Under the pieces are notes generated by a model, which was not told the DNA's origin, searched no databases, and worked only from the letters and a program-made list of their open reading frames with translations. Source: a bacterium (GTDB lineage Bacteria; Myxococcota_A; Bradymonadia; Bradymonadales; Bradymonadaceae). From it: a DNA stretch of 64,000 bases. Numbering within the stretch: position 1 is the first letter of the stretch; the number at the start of each line of letters is the position of its first letter. Positions 1-8,127 of this stretch are shown piece after piece. The stretch spans positions 1 to 64,000 of the forward strand of contig JAUIBR010000017.1 of assembly GCA_030427705.1 (NCBI GenBank), written 5' to 3'. Made by a program: the position numbers and the translations under genes.

Positions 1-126
1 CGAACCAAATCGGTGAGGCATAGCCGAACCAAATCGGTGAGGCATAGCCGAACCAAATCGGTGAGGCACAGCCGAACCAAATCGGTGAGGCACAGCCGAA
101 CCAAATCGGTGAGGCACAGCCGAACC
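1..126. repeat. 24-bp tandem repeat, 5 full copies (class L4)
   Basis: Five nearly identical 24-bp units followed by a 6-bp partial unit. Each unit contains GAACCAAATCGGTGAG followed by a variable core CATAGC or CACAGC. The same linker with cores GCAACGC, GCGCAGC or GCGAAGC returns at 44580-44675 (opposite orientation) and 62800-62881. The repeat continues beyond the left edge of the window. Its reading frame stays open into the following gene, but the encoded repeat peptide is judged not to be protein. Confidence 0.9.
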
Positions 127-189
127 CCATGTTTCTGGTCTGCTTTCATTCTGAGTGTTAACGTGCGCGCAACCACGATTGGAGACAGC

Positions 190-1482
190 ATGCGCGTTGT
201 TGAACTCATCCAGAAAAAGCGAAATGGGCAGATTCTAGAGCCCGACGAACTGAAGCACTTGGTGCAGGCATATACCGACGGCTCGATGCCGGACTATCAG
301 ATGTCTGCATTCCTGATGGCCGTGTTCTTTCAGGGCATGACCAGCGACGAGCTGGCCGTTTGGGCAGATGCGATGCTTCGCTCCGGCGAGGTCTTGGACC
401 TGTCTTCAATCAGCGGATACAAGGTCGACAAACACTCGACGGGTGGCGTCGGCGACAAGGTATCGCTCATCCTCGCACCACTTGCGGTCGCTGCTGGCGT
501 GAAGGTTCCGATGATTTCGGGCCGCGGCCTGGGCCACACGGGCGGCACGCTCGACAAGCTTGAGAGCATCCCGGGGTTCAACGTCAACCTGACGGTCGAC
601 CAGTTCAAGGCACAGGTGGATGAGGCTGGCTGCGGGCTTATTGGGCAAACAGGCGAAATCGCGCCTGCCGACAAGAAGCTCTATGCACTGCGTGACGTCA
701 CTGCGACGGTTGAGTGCATTCCGCTCATCGCAAGCTCCATCATGTCTAAGAAACTCGCCGAGGGTATCGATGGACTGGTGCTGGACGTCAAAGTCGGCTC
801 CGGCGCGTTCATGAAGAATATCGACGACGCGCGTGAGCTTGCAAAGACAATGGTTGGGATTGGCGCATCGATGAACAAACCCGTTCGCGCGCTGCTGACC
901 GACATGAATCAACCGCTGGGCCTTGCGGTCGGCAATGCTCTGGAAGTCATCGAGTCAATCGAGACCCTGAAGGGCAATGGACCAGACGATTTGACGGACC
1001 TCACGGTTGAGCTGGTCGCCGAGATGCTGGAGTTAGCCGGTGAAGACAGTTCGCGTGACCGACTGTATGGACTGCTCGAGAACGGCGAAGCGCTTGCGGT
1101 GTTCCGGGATATCATCACTCGGCAGGGCGGAAACGGAGACGTTTGTGACGATTACTCGCTTCTGCCCACGGCCGCGAACGCCATCACATTCAGCGCATTC
1201 GACGAAGGCTACATCAGCCGCATGAACACGGCTGAAATTGGCATTGCCGCCGCCGAGCTGGGTGCAGGGCGACAAACGAAAGAGGATGAAATCGACCACG
1301 CCGTTGGTTTCTTCTTTGTGAAGAAGCTCGGTGATGCAGTCGACGCGGGTGAGACGGTGCTCGAAATCCACTATAATGACGACACGAACCTCGAGAATTG
1401 TCTGCGTCGCTTGCGGGATGCGATTGAAATCAGTCCAACCGCGACCGAGCACAACCCACTGATCCTGGAGCGCCTGACGTAG
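190..1482 (+). CDS. deoA: Pyrimidine-nucleoside (thymidine) phosphorylase
   Basis: Phosphorolysis of thymidine/uridine to the free base and (deoxy)ribose-1-phosphate in cytoplasmic pyrimidine salvage. At 430 aa the length matches the family. The family signature is complete: KHSTGGVGDKVS near residue 82 (phosphate binding), then SGRGLGHTGGTLDKLE, and a typical C-terminal end with ELGAGRQTKEDEID. The start at 190 is chosen because homology begins there (MRVVELIQKKRNG) and a GGAGA lies just upstream. The frame is open further upstream only because it runs through the 24-bp tandem repeat. Whether thymidine or uridine is preferred cannot be read from the sequence, so deoA versus pdp is open. Confidence 0.95.
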   Translation: MRVVELIQKKRNGQILEPDELKHLVQAYTDGSMPDYQMSAFLMAVFFQGMTSDELAVWADAMLRSGEVLDLSSISGYKVDKHSTGGVGDKVSLILAPLAVAAGVKVPMISGRGLGHTGGTLDKLESIPGFNVNLTVDQFKAQVDEAGCGLIGQTGEIAPADKKLYALRDVTATVECIPLIASSIMSKKLAEGIDGLVLDVKVGSGAFMKNIDDARELAKTMVGIGASMNKPVRALLTDMNQPLGLAVGNALEVIESIETLKGNGPDDLTDLTVELVAEMLELAGEDSSRDRLYGLLENGEALAVFRDIITRQGGNGDVCDDYSLLPTAANAITFSAFDEGYISRMNTAEIGIAAAELGAGRQTKEDEIDHAVGFFFVKKLGDAVDAGETVLEIHYNDDTNLENCLRRLRDAIEISPTATEHNPLILERLT

Positions 1483-1484
1483 AG

Positions 1485-1501
1485 TGGAACTTTTTCCACA
1501 C
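1485..1501 (+). terminator. Possible hairpin after the phosphorylase gene
   Basis: GTGGAA and TTCCAC form a short inverted repeat around a T-rich loop directly behind the stop codon. No long U-tract follows, so a rho-independent terminator is only possible. It lies in the 59-bp gap before the next lipoprotein gene. Confidence 0.3.
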
Positions 1502-1541
1502 TTGGGTTTCCAACGAACGTGACATGCAACATGGAGTCAGC

Positions 1542-2798
1542 GTGAAATTCGTATTGTTGGTAATTTTGATGTTCACCACCGCGTGTGCGGGTACCCAGAC
1601 CAAGAAGGACTCGACGCCCATTCCTCAGGAAGAGGTTGAGCTCGATCCGATGTTGGTTCGACCGGGCCCCGACGGCACGACGGAGGCCATCGACGTTAAC
1701 GAGATTTTCGACCGTGCTTACAAGGCATTTTCGAACCGTAACTTCGAGGACGCGGCGGAAAACTACGCCGTCATCATCAAGTATTTTCCGGACTCTCGCT
1801 TCTACCTTCCGTCGCTCTATAACTCCGGACTGGCTTACGAGAAGCTCGAGCGTTGGTCTGACGCCGCACGAATCTACGAGAAGATCATAGAGGCCTTCCC
1901 GCAAAAGGAAGACGCCAAAGACGCATATTACCGACTGGCAAAGGCCAAGGTTCAGCTCGAAGACCACTCGGCAGTGGTTGAGTTGATGACCCAGGTGTTG
2001 CTGCGCTCCGACCTTTCTACATTCGACCGGGTTGAAGCCCATGTGCGTCGCGCCAATTCACTGTTGGAACTCAAGCAGTACACGGAAGCCGCCGACGGCT
2101 ACCGTTCTGTTCTGAAAATCAACGCGGATGCCCCTGCGGCTGACCGAGTGGCGTACGATTCACACTATATTGTCCAGACCTATTTCGGGCTGGGGCGGGC
2201 GCATCACGAGCAAGTGAGCCGCATCAAGCTTGTGCTGCCACCCGAAAAGATGGGAAGTGACCTTCAAGAGAAGGCAGAGCTGTTCATGGCCGCTCAGCAC
2301 AACTACATCCGGGCGCTTTCCTACCACCATCCGAAGTGGTCGATGGCCGCGGGGTATATGATTGGACGGCTCTACGAGGACTTCTACAAAGACATTCTGT
2401 CGGCCGAGATTCCAGACGACCTGACCCAGGAACACCTGACGCTCTACTTCGAGGAACTCCGCACGCAGATTCGGCCTCTGATGGTTCGCGCGGTTCAGGT
2501 CTACGAAAAGAACCTCTCACTTTCCGAGCGTATCGGTACTTCCGCGGGAGACAACGAATGGGTCGCCGTAACGTCCAAGCACCTTGAGCGGCTCCGCATG
2601 TATCTTGATGATCCTGCGACACAACAGCGTGCTGAGCGATTCGTGATGGCGGGGCGCGACCTGAACGATATGTGGATTCCGATGCCGGTGGCGCAAGATT
2701 CGGTGGGTTCCGCGGTAAACCGGGCCGCCAAATCATCCAAACCGAAGCAAAAAGACGAAACCTCTTCCAAGCCTGCGAATAAGGAAAGCAAGCCGTAA
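1542..2798 (+). CDS. TPR-repeat lipoprotein
   Basis: Secreted lipoprotein of about 418 aa. The N-terminus is a lipoprotein signal peptide with lipobox TTAC. A Pro/Glu-rich linker follows, then helical TPR-type repeats from about residue 60 (AYKAFSNRNFEDAAENYAVI, then SGLAYEKLERWSDAARIYEK, then YRLAKAKVQ), ending in a Lys/Ser-rich tail. GTG at 1542 is preferred over ATG at 1524: GGAG lies 5 nt before it and the signal peptide then starts with the usual MK. Such TPR lipoproteins commonly act as envelope scaffolds, and myxobacterial gliding-motility complexes contain similar ones, but no specific role can be assigned. A gene for another helical-repeat protein follows after 42 bp. Confidence 0.8.
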   Translation: MKFVLLVILMFTTACAGTQTKKDSTPIPQEEVELDPMLVRPGPDGTTEAIDVNEIFDRAYKAFSNRNFEDAAENYAVIIKYFPDSRFYLPSLYNSGLAYEKLERWSDAARIYEKIIEAFPQKEDAKDAYYRLAKAKVQLEDHSAVVELMTQVLLRSDLSTFDRVEAHVRRANSLLELKQYTEAADGYRSVLKINADAPAADRVAYDSHYIVQTYFGLGRAHHEQVSRIKLVLPPEKMGSDLQEKAELFMAAQHNYIRALSYHHPKWSMAAGYMIGRLYEDFYKDILSAEIPDDLTQEHLTLYFEELRTQIRPLMVRAVQVYEKNLSLSERIGTSAGDNEWVAVTSKHLERLRMYLDDPATQQRAERFVMAGRDLNDMWIPMPVAQDSVGSAVNRAAKSSKPKQKDETSSKPANKESKP

Positions 2799-2828
2799 GA
2801 CGCGCGTTTCCACGGCCATCCCACGTGC

Positions 2829-2834
2829 TATACT
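2829..2834 (+). promoter_or_regulatory. Candidate -10 (TATACT) of a leaderless promoter
   Basis: TATACT ends 6 nt before the ATG at 2841. Transcription from it would start at or next to the start codon. The spacer GGTGAG could instead be read as a weak ribosome binding site. The -35 region is poor (TTTCCA about 16 bp upstream). The same geometry is seen before 6718, 25528 and 26552. Confidence 0.4.
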
Positions 2835-2840
2835 GGTGAG

Positions 2841-3935
2841 ATGGAAGAGTACCTCTCCGAATTTCATAGATTGCTGGACTACGCTGAGGCCGAGTCATAT
2901 CTGCCGCACACCGGTCCAGACTTGGAGAAGGCCGCAAAGCTCGCGCTCGACCACAACGACGTCGCAAACGCGCTGATGGCGCGCTATCTCTACGTTTTCG
3001 CGGTTGCCCCTATTGAGCCAGAGAAGGCGCTCGTCGCGTTTTCGTGGTGCGTCGCGCATCGCGATGTTGCAGACGAAGCGTTGCCCTTTGGCTCGCTCGC
3101 CCAGCTATACGGCATTGCGATTGGCATTCTTCGCAGCTATCCGAACTACACGCTGGACCAGATTGAAGCCACGTTTGCGCAGATGGAAGCGCTCTACCAA
3201 GAGCTGGGCTTGAGCAAACGAGATGTGCTGCATCAACGCATCTATCTGGATTTGAGTTTGGGCCGACGTGAAGATGCAGAGGTTGCCTACAAGGCCTGGC
3301 TTGATTCCGAGAAGGATGCGTTCTCGTGCCCAGTTTGCGACCTCGGAACACGTGTCATCTACCGGCTTCATCGCGAGGACTTCTCGGGCGGGCTTGCGCT
3401 TGCTCGACCGCTTCTGGAAGGCGAAATCCACTGCGAACATGGACAGCCGCTGCTGACGTTTGCGGCGTCAATCTTGCCTTTGCTTCGTGAGGGGCGCTTC
3501 GAAGAAGCGCAAGTCAGCTTCAATGCAACACGGCAGATGTTGGGCGAGTTAAGCTATGCCGGTATTTGGGCGGCAGGCCGTTTGTTGAGCTATTTATCCC
3601 TCCTTGGGCACACCGGCGAAGCCGCAAAACTGCTGAACGAGCATGCTTCCGTTGCTCTGAAACGAGGGACGCCCGCCGACCGATTTGGCTACCTTCTAGC
3701 GTGTCGAATGTTGGCGACTCGGCTGGAAGAGAGTCACCTGCAGCCGGCTGATATCGCGCCCTATTTTGAGCTTGATGATGATGCTGGCGCCGACCAGCTG
3801 TTGGCGAAGATCCAAGTTGAGATCGACGAACTTGCGGCAGCTTTTGACGAGCGAAACGGAAATGGCGAGTACACGCGAATTGTCGACCTCTTCGAGACCG
3901 TCTACCAACAAATCACGCTAAATCTTCCCATATGA
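2841..3935 (+). CDS. Unknown cytoplasmic helical-repeat protein
   Basis: A 364-aa protein without signal peptide or membrane helix. It is rich in Ala, Leu and Glu and has several segments with TPR-like spacing (AYKAWLDSEKDAF, GRFEEAQVSF, HTGEAAKLLNEHA). One CPVCDLG pair of cysteines near residue 160 and CEHGQPL near 198 could bind a metal, but this is only suggestive. It starts with ATG six bases after a TATACT box. Its stop codon TGA is already part of the hairpin/linker array that separates it from the convergent PfaB-like gene. Function unknown. Confidence 0.7.
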   Translation: MEEYLSEFHRLLDYAEAESYLPHTGPDLEKAAKLALDHNDVANALMARYLYVFAVAPIEPEKALVAFSWCVAHRDVADEALPFGSLAQLYGIAIGILRSYPNYTLDQIEATFAQMEALYQELGLSKRDVLHQRIYLDLSLGRREDAEVAYKAWLDSEKDAFSCPVCDLGTRVIYRLHREDFSGGLALARPLLEGEIHCEHGQPLLTFAASILPLLREGRFEEAQVSFNATRQMLGELSYAGIWAAGRLLSYLSLLGHTGEAAKLLNEHASVALKRGTPADRFGYLLACRMLATRLEESHLQPADIAPYFELDDDAGADQLLAKIQVEIDELAAAFDERNGNGEYTRIVDLFETVYQQITLNLPI

Positions 3936-4050
3936 GCGCCTAACGGCGCGGCTCTTGAGCACCTGCGGTGCGGCGGTTGAGCGCCTTGCGGCGCGGCTTT
4001 TGAGCGCCTTACGGCGCGGCTTTTGAGCGCCTTACGGCGCGGTTTTTGAT
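3932..4050. repeat. Linker-hairpin array (class L2, linker GGCTTTTGA)
   Basis: Five units of a short perfect inverted repeat (GCGCC-taac-GGCGC, GCACC-tgc-GGTGC, GCGCC-ttgc-GGCGC, GCGCC-ttac-GGCGC twice) separated by 9-nt linkers that vary around GGCTTTTGA. The TGA in the first linker is the stop codon of the upstream plus-strand gene, and the TAA in the last core is the stop of the convergent minus-strand gene. The array could act as a two-way terminator or a 3'-end stabiliser. Confidence 0.85.
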
Positions 4051-5942
4051 TCGCTGAGGAGTGCGTCCAAACTGGCCAACAGTGCATCCGTTGCCGCGCG
4101 ACCGGCTTTGATTTGGGCGTCATGCAGCTGCGATTCGAAACGAAGATGCTCTGCCTGAATGCGAGTTATCTGGTGCTGCAACTCGCGGATTTCATTCAGG
4201 ATAGGGTTCTGCTGTTCTTCTGGCAGCTCTACCCAGTTCAATTCGGGCGCTTCAACTCCCAGATCCTGAAGGGGTGCGAAATCGACGTCCATGCCGGCAG
4301 CTTCTAGACGTGCTGCGGCATTGAACAACTGAATCGGGCCCCAAACGCCGATGCGTGATGTCGGCACACAAACGCGTTGTGTTTCACCCAATTCACGATC
4401 CACCCAATTTGCGAATTGGCCTGTCGGACCGATGTCGATGAATGTCTCGAAACCCTCGGTACGAGCCTGTTTGATGGCTTTGCGTAGGTCCAAAGTCTCG
4501 TGGACCATGGCGGGCGCTTCGGCCGGTTTCCACCACTTCTTCCAAGCCTCGTTTCCAGACCTTGCGGGGTCGCAGTGCAGTACAGCCGAGAAATGAAGCT
4601 CCGTCGCCATCACTCGAGGTGAGTTCAGGAGGTCCAACAACACTTCGTCGAGCGCCTCGGGTGTACCGCTGATGATGCATTCGTTGCTGGTGCGGATCAC
4701 AGGCATAAAGACCTGGGGATGCTCCGCAATCTTCTCGGCCACAAACTCGACCGGTCCAACCATTAACCAGGACTGCCAACGCATCTCTTCTGCGGTCGCG
4801 CCTGCAACATCGGACTGTGCCGCAAACCACTCTCGCAGGCTGGCGAAATCGCCGGCGAGTAGTTCAGACCACAACTCTGAATCGTAGGTAGTTTTGTTAT
4901 CGACAAAATAGCGCCCGGCGATGCTCTCAGCCAAGACTTCGTGGTCGCCAAAAACACTGCTCGTCAGCTTGTAGAGTTGGCGAGCGAACCACTCTCCGAT
5001 AGCGACATGCTGCGCGGAGCGTGAGGATTTCTGCTGGCTCCCGCCCGTCCACGTGCTGTTTTTCAACGTGCTCGGATACGCCTCTCGCCAGTTGGGTAGT
5101 GACACCGCCAGTGACGACCCGGTACGAGGCGACAATTCGAACGGCCCGGTGGTTACGAACATCGCCTTTCGAGGCCGTGCATCTTCGATCCAAATGCCGT
5201 TTGAAAACCGTCGCCCCTGTGCCGCAAGCTCCATCGCTTCATCGAGCTTGCTCCGCATATCCCAAGGTTCAGCGACGATCGCAGCGCCCAAGACGCCCTT
5301 CGACTCAGAGGCAGAGGTTGCGATATTCGAAACCAGGTCATCCATCGAATCTGCGCGGGTCGTGAATACTTCTGGACGATAAAACGACAGGGGCTGAATA
5401 GTCTCCGTACAAGAAACAGCCCACCGTCCGATTCGAGCGGTACGCTCACGCGCCCACCACAATCGTGGCTCCGATTGCCCAGGCAGCACGCCGCTGACAA
5501 CGCAATGATAGGCGAACGCCATGCGAAGGAGCGACGAGACTTCGCAGTCAGGAACCGCCGGCAGGACAACACCGTCCTCTCGCCCGAACTCGACCTTCAC
5601 CGGCCCGTCGATACGGCTCACATGAAGGGCAACGGCGCCATCATGCTGGTCTTCATCGGCAACCTGCGTCCCAATGACTACGGCCTCTGTGTATCCATGA
5701 AATGGGCGCGTCTTGAACTCATCCCAGCTCACCCGCTTGAGATCCGCTGCAAATTGCCCGACCTGGTCGACCGAATCCGCGAGCACTCCACGGCGTGTCG
5801 TTCGTGTGCTGGATGTACAGAGCGCCCATCCCGAACCGTTCGAGAATGGAATCTGACGCAACCACTTCTGCAAGGCCCGCGAAGTATGCGGCGCATCGCC
5901 CAAGACTACGCTCGCACCATGGATGAAGAATCGTTCGCTCAT
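4032..5942 (-). CDS. PfaB-like ketosynthase-remnant / acyltransferase protein
   Basis: A 636-aa protein resembling PfaB-type subunits of polyunsaturated fatty acid/polyketide synthases. Residues about 130-190 look like the C-terminal half of a ketosynthase fold (VSSLLRMAFAYHC, then GVLPG) without a catalytic Cys in the usual place. An acyltransferase-like domain follows: KAMFVTTGPFELSPRTG stands where ATs have the FpGqGsq loop, VLAESIAGRYFVD replaces the GHSxGE elbow, and the end FIDIGPTGQFANWVDREL is typical of PfaB ATs. A Glu-rich coiled segment closes the protein. The ATG at 5942 overlaps the stop of the ABC ATPase as TGATG, so translation is probably coupled. An earlier in-frame start at 5990 is less likely. 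The elbow is degenerate, so activity is uncertain. The last codons lie in a hairpin array. Confidence 0.6.
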   Translation of the reverse strand: MSERFFIHGASVVLGDAPHTSRALQKWLRQIPFSNGSGWALCTSSTRTTRRGVLADSVDQVGQFAADLKRVSWDEFKTRPFHGYTEAVVIGTQVADEDQHDGAVALHVSRIDGPVKVEFGREDGVVLPAVPDCEVSSLLRMAFAYHCVVSGVLPGQSEPRLWWARERTARIGRWAVSCTETIQPLSFYRPEVFTTRADSMDDLVSNIATSASESKGVLGAAIVAEPWDMRSKLDEAMELAAQGRRFSNGIWIEDARPRKAMFVTTGPFELSPRTGSSLAVSLPNWREAYPSTLKNSTWTGGSQQKSSRSAQHVAIGEWFARQLYKLTSSVFGDHEVLAESIAGRYFVDNKTTYDSELWSELLAGDFASLREWFAAQSDVAGATAEEMRWQSWLMVGPVEFVAEKIAEHPQVFMPVIRTSNECIISGTPEALDEVLLDLLNSPRVMATELHFSAVLHCDPARSGNEAWKKWWKPAEAPAMVHETLDLRKAIKQARTEGFETFIDIGPTGQFANWVDRELGETQRVCVPTSRIGVWGPIQLFNAAARLEAAGMDVDFAPLQDLGVEAPELNWVELPEEQQNPILNEIRELQHQITRIQAEHLRFESQLHDAQIKAGRAATDALLASLDALLSESKTAP

Positions 5943-6718
5943 CAGGCTAAGTACTGTGCTTGGGGTGAACCTTGAAGACGTGTGTGCCACTTGTCTGGAG
6001 CCATTTCGTCAAGGCGCGTGTAGATGTCAGTGAAGTCGGAGACTTTGAAATAGTCTTTGATTTCGTCGGGCGGCCCGAAGTAGGCCAAACGACCTCCGAC
6101 CACGACCGCTAGCCGGTCATAGAGGGATAGCGACGACATAATATGAGTGGTCACAATGACGGAGTTGCCGTCTTCGGTCAGGCGCTTGAACGCTTCGGTC
6201 AGCGAGCGTTCCAGTGCTGGGTCGAGTCCACTTGTGGGCTCATCCGCGAACAGCATTCGTGGCCGTGACAAGAGCTCAACCCCAACGCTGACGCGCTTTC
6301 GTTGACCGCCGCTGAGGCTCGAAACACGGACGTCCTTTCGGTCAGACAATCCCAAGAGGCGAATCACGCCTGCAACCCGAGCACTTCGCGTTTCCGGCGG
6401 AAGGTCCCCCAAACGCAGTTCTGCAGCGTATTGCAGGACCCGCTCAACTTTCAGGGCAGATGGAACGATGTCATCTTGTGGCACGAATCCGATATCGGAT
6501 TTGAATGACTCAAAATGTTCGTAGAGGTCCTTCCCATCGATGATGACAGAACCTTCTTTGGCCGGCCGAAAGCCGTTCAACGCCATCAGGAGCGTTGATT
6601 TTCCGGAACCCGATGGGCCCAGGATACCGATCAACTCCGACTCATGAATCTTGAAGTCGATATTGTGGAGGATCGTATTGCCGCCGAGTTCGACGACGAG
6701 TTTTCGGGCCTTAAGCAT
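5942..6718 (-). CDS. ABC transporter ATP-binding protein, ABCG/ABC-2 type
   Basis: A 258-aa ATPase with Walker A GPSGSGKST (about residue 35), Q-loop VPQDD, signature LSGGQRKRVSVGVELL, Walker B LFADEP followed by TSGLDPALE, and the H-loop VTTHIM. The RKRVSVGVEL signature is characteristic of ABCG-like exporters, which normally carry an ABC-2 membrane domain in the same chain or next door. Here the protein ends after the ATPase and no permease is encoded nearby, so the partner must lie elsewhere or the protein does not transport. It is coupled to the PfaB-like gene by a TGATG overlap, which suggests a shared lipid-related task. TACAAT lies 6 nt before its ATG. Confidence 0.85.
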   Translation of the reverse strand: MLKARKLVVELGGNTILHNIDFKIHESELIGILGPSGSGKSTLLMALNGFRPAKEGSVIIDGKDLYEHFESFKSDIGFVPQDDIVPSALKVERVLQYAAELRLGDLPPETRSARVAGVIRLLGLSDRKDVRVSSLSGGQRKRVSVGVELLSRPRMLFADEPTSGLDPALERSLTEAFKRLTEDGNSVIVTTHIMSSLSLYDRLAVVVGGRLAYFGPPDEIKDYFKVSDFTDIYTRLDEMAPDKWHTRLQGSPQAQYLA

Positions 6719-6724
6719 GCGCCC

Positions 6725-6730
6725 ATTGTA
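6725..6730 (-). promoter_or_regulatory. Candidate -10 (TACAAT) of a leaderless promoter
   Basis: On the minus strand TACAAT is followed by six bases (GGGCGC) and the ATG of the ABC ATPase. TTCAGT 16 bp further upstream is a weak -35 candidate. It lies inside the 3' end region of the upstream caspase-like gene, so the ATPase/PfaB-like pair may have its own start. Confidence 0.45.
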
Positions 6731-6738
6731 ACGCGATT

Positions 6739-8127
6739 CTAATCGTACTGAACACTCTCGATCGCCATCATCAGGTCGGTTCGATAGATGCCTTCATCAC
6801 TCGGGTCGACCACACCTCCGATCGTCCACAATGCATCAGCCCCCACGCCATACCACATCAACGCTTTCCGAGGCCGATTGTCTGCCCCATTTGGCATCTT
6901 GTATTCACGCAAAACACCTGAAGGCCAGCTGGTTTCGGTAGTCTTCACCAGCATGCCACCGCTCTCCAACCAGGACTTGTGGATGGTGCGCAGATTCTCG
7001 TCGAAGTAGTTATCGCCGTCTGGAATCCGTTGAACCACGACGTGGCCATAGGCGAGCTTGTGATGGAATCGACCCACCGTTTGGTACGCCTTGTCGCTGA
7101 GGTCGTCGGGTTCTAGCGATTGTGGCTCCCAACGCGAACTATGCTCAAAACGAAGGCCAAAACCGGAATCGTAGGTCTGTGTTGAACTCGTTGCTCCGGA
7201 CGCCGCGACTTTTGGAGCTTCCTTCAAGCCCAAGATGTATTCGCGCAAACCCGGGTCGGGCTCGCTCGCAGACGAGGTCAGAACGATGGACGCGTCGCCC
7301 ACCAACGTTGGTGTCTGCGTTCGAGACGGCACCATATTCAAGTGCTTCTGCGAGTACGCGATGGCGTCGCGCGCGGTAACACTGCCGCCGTTGGCGGCCC
7401 AACCGCGGAGCGCGCCCAACATTACGTAGCTGAACGCTGGACGTGGATTGGTTGGGAAGTCACCGGCAAGCTCATCGTTACCGGCTGCAGACAGCACAAC
7501 CGTTTGCGTTGCGACACTCTTCAAGGTCACGGGAAGGACAGGCTGCGTGCCCTGTGCGAGCAACGTCCCATCTGACGCTCGCCCGCTGAAACAAGCATCC
7601 AAGATGACGATCTTTTGTCCTGGAAGTCGCTCGGTCCAACCTTTGAGCGCGGAATGGCTGACAGATCGTTTCTGCAGACTATCGAAGTTCTGCTGCGCAT
7701 CCGCACCAACCAACAGGCCGTCACCGTTGGGACTCGGCGCACCATGACCAACGAACACAAACCAGACACGCCCATTCTGAGCGGTCAATCGCTGTGCCTT
7801 CATCATCACGCGTTCGATGCCTTCTTTGGTCGCCTCGGAATCGCTGACCACCATGACGTGATTCACGCCCAGACTGTCGTCGAAGAAGGCCGCCCAATCT
7901 GCCGCCGTTTGGCGCGCGCCGGCGATATCCGGCAGGAACACGTAGTCCTCAATGGCCACAATCACGGCAACATCGTTGTTCGCTTTCGCGACCTGCGCAG
8001 GCGCCCCAACATCAGGCCATTCAACAGCCCCTGACTGTGTAGTCGTGTTGGTGTTTGAATACTGGCGTGGACCACACGCGACACAGAACAGAAGTGAAAC
8101 AAAAAGAACGGCTTTCCAGAGATTCAT
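6739..8127 (-). CDS. Caspase-like (peptidase C14 family) lipoprotein
   Basis: A 462-aa envelope protein. Signal peptide with lipobox VACG (Cys about residue 18), then a caspase/metacaspase-type p20 domain: AVIVAIEDYVFLPDIAGA (first strand), catalytic His in FVFVGHGAPS (about residue 129) and catalytic Cys in KIVILDACFSGRASDG (about residue 177). About 180 C-terminal residues form a separate, unrecognised domain with aromatic-rich segments. Bacterial caspase homologues cleave after Arg/Lys or act in signalling; a lipid-anchored one is probably periplasmic or surface exposed. It lies upstream of the ABC ATPase with a 20-bp gap and in the same direction, so co-transcription is possible. Confidence 0.85.
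   Translation of the reverse strand: MNLWKAVLFVSLLFCVACGPRQYSNTNTTTQSGAVEWPDVGAPAQVAKANNDVAVIVAIEDYVFLPDIAGARQTAADWAAFFDDSLGVNHVMVVSDSEATKEGIERVMMKAQRLTAQNGRVWFVFVGHGAPSPNGDGLLVGADAQQNFDSLQKRSVSHSALKGWTERLPGQKIVILDACFSGRASDGTLLAQGTQPVLPVTLKSVATQTVVLSAAGNDELAGDFPTNPRPAFSYVMLGALRGWAANGGSVTARDAIAYSQKHLNMVPSRTQTPTLVGDASIVLTSSASEPDPGLREYILGLKEAPKVAASGATSSTQTYDSGFGLRFEHSSRWEPQSLEPDDLSDKAYQTVGRFHHKLAYGHVVVQRIPDGDNYFDENLRTIHKSWLESGGMLVKTTETSWPSGVLREYKMPNGADNRPRKALMWYGVGADALWTIGGVVDPSDEGIYRTDLMMAIESVQYD

Noticed and set aside
1-126. CRISPR array
   Set aside because: Constant parts are longer than the variable parts, which are only six bases. No cas genes in the window. The same holds for all linker-hairpin arrays.
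13-189. N-terminal extension of the phosphorylase frame starting at 13
   Set aside because: The first 38 codons translate the 24-bp tandem repeat (RHSRTKSV repeated) and phosphorylase homology begins at 190, where GGAGA precedes the ATG.
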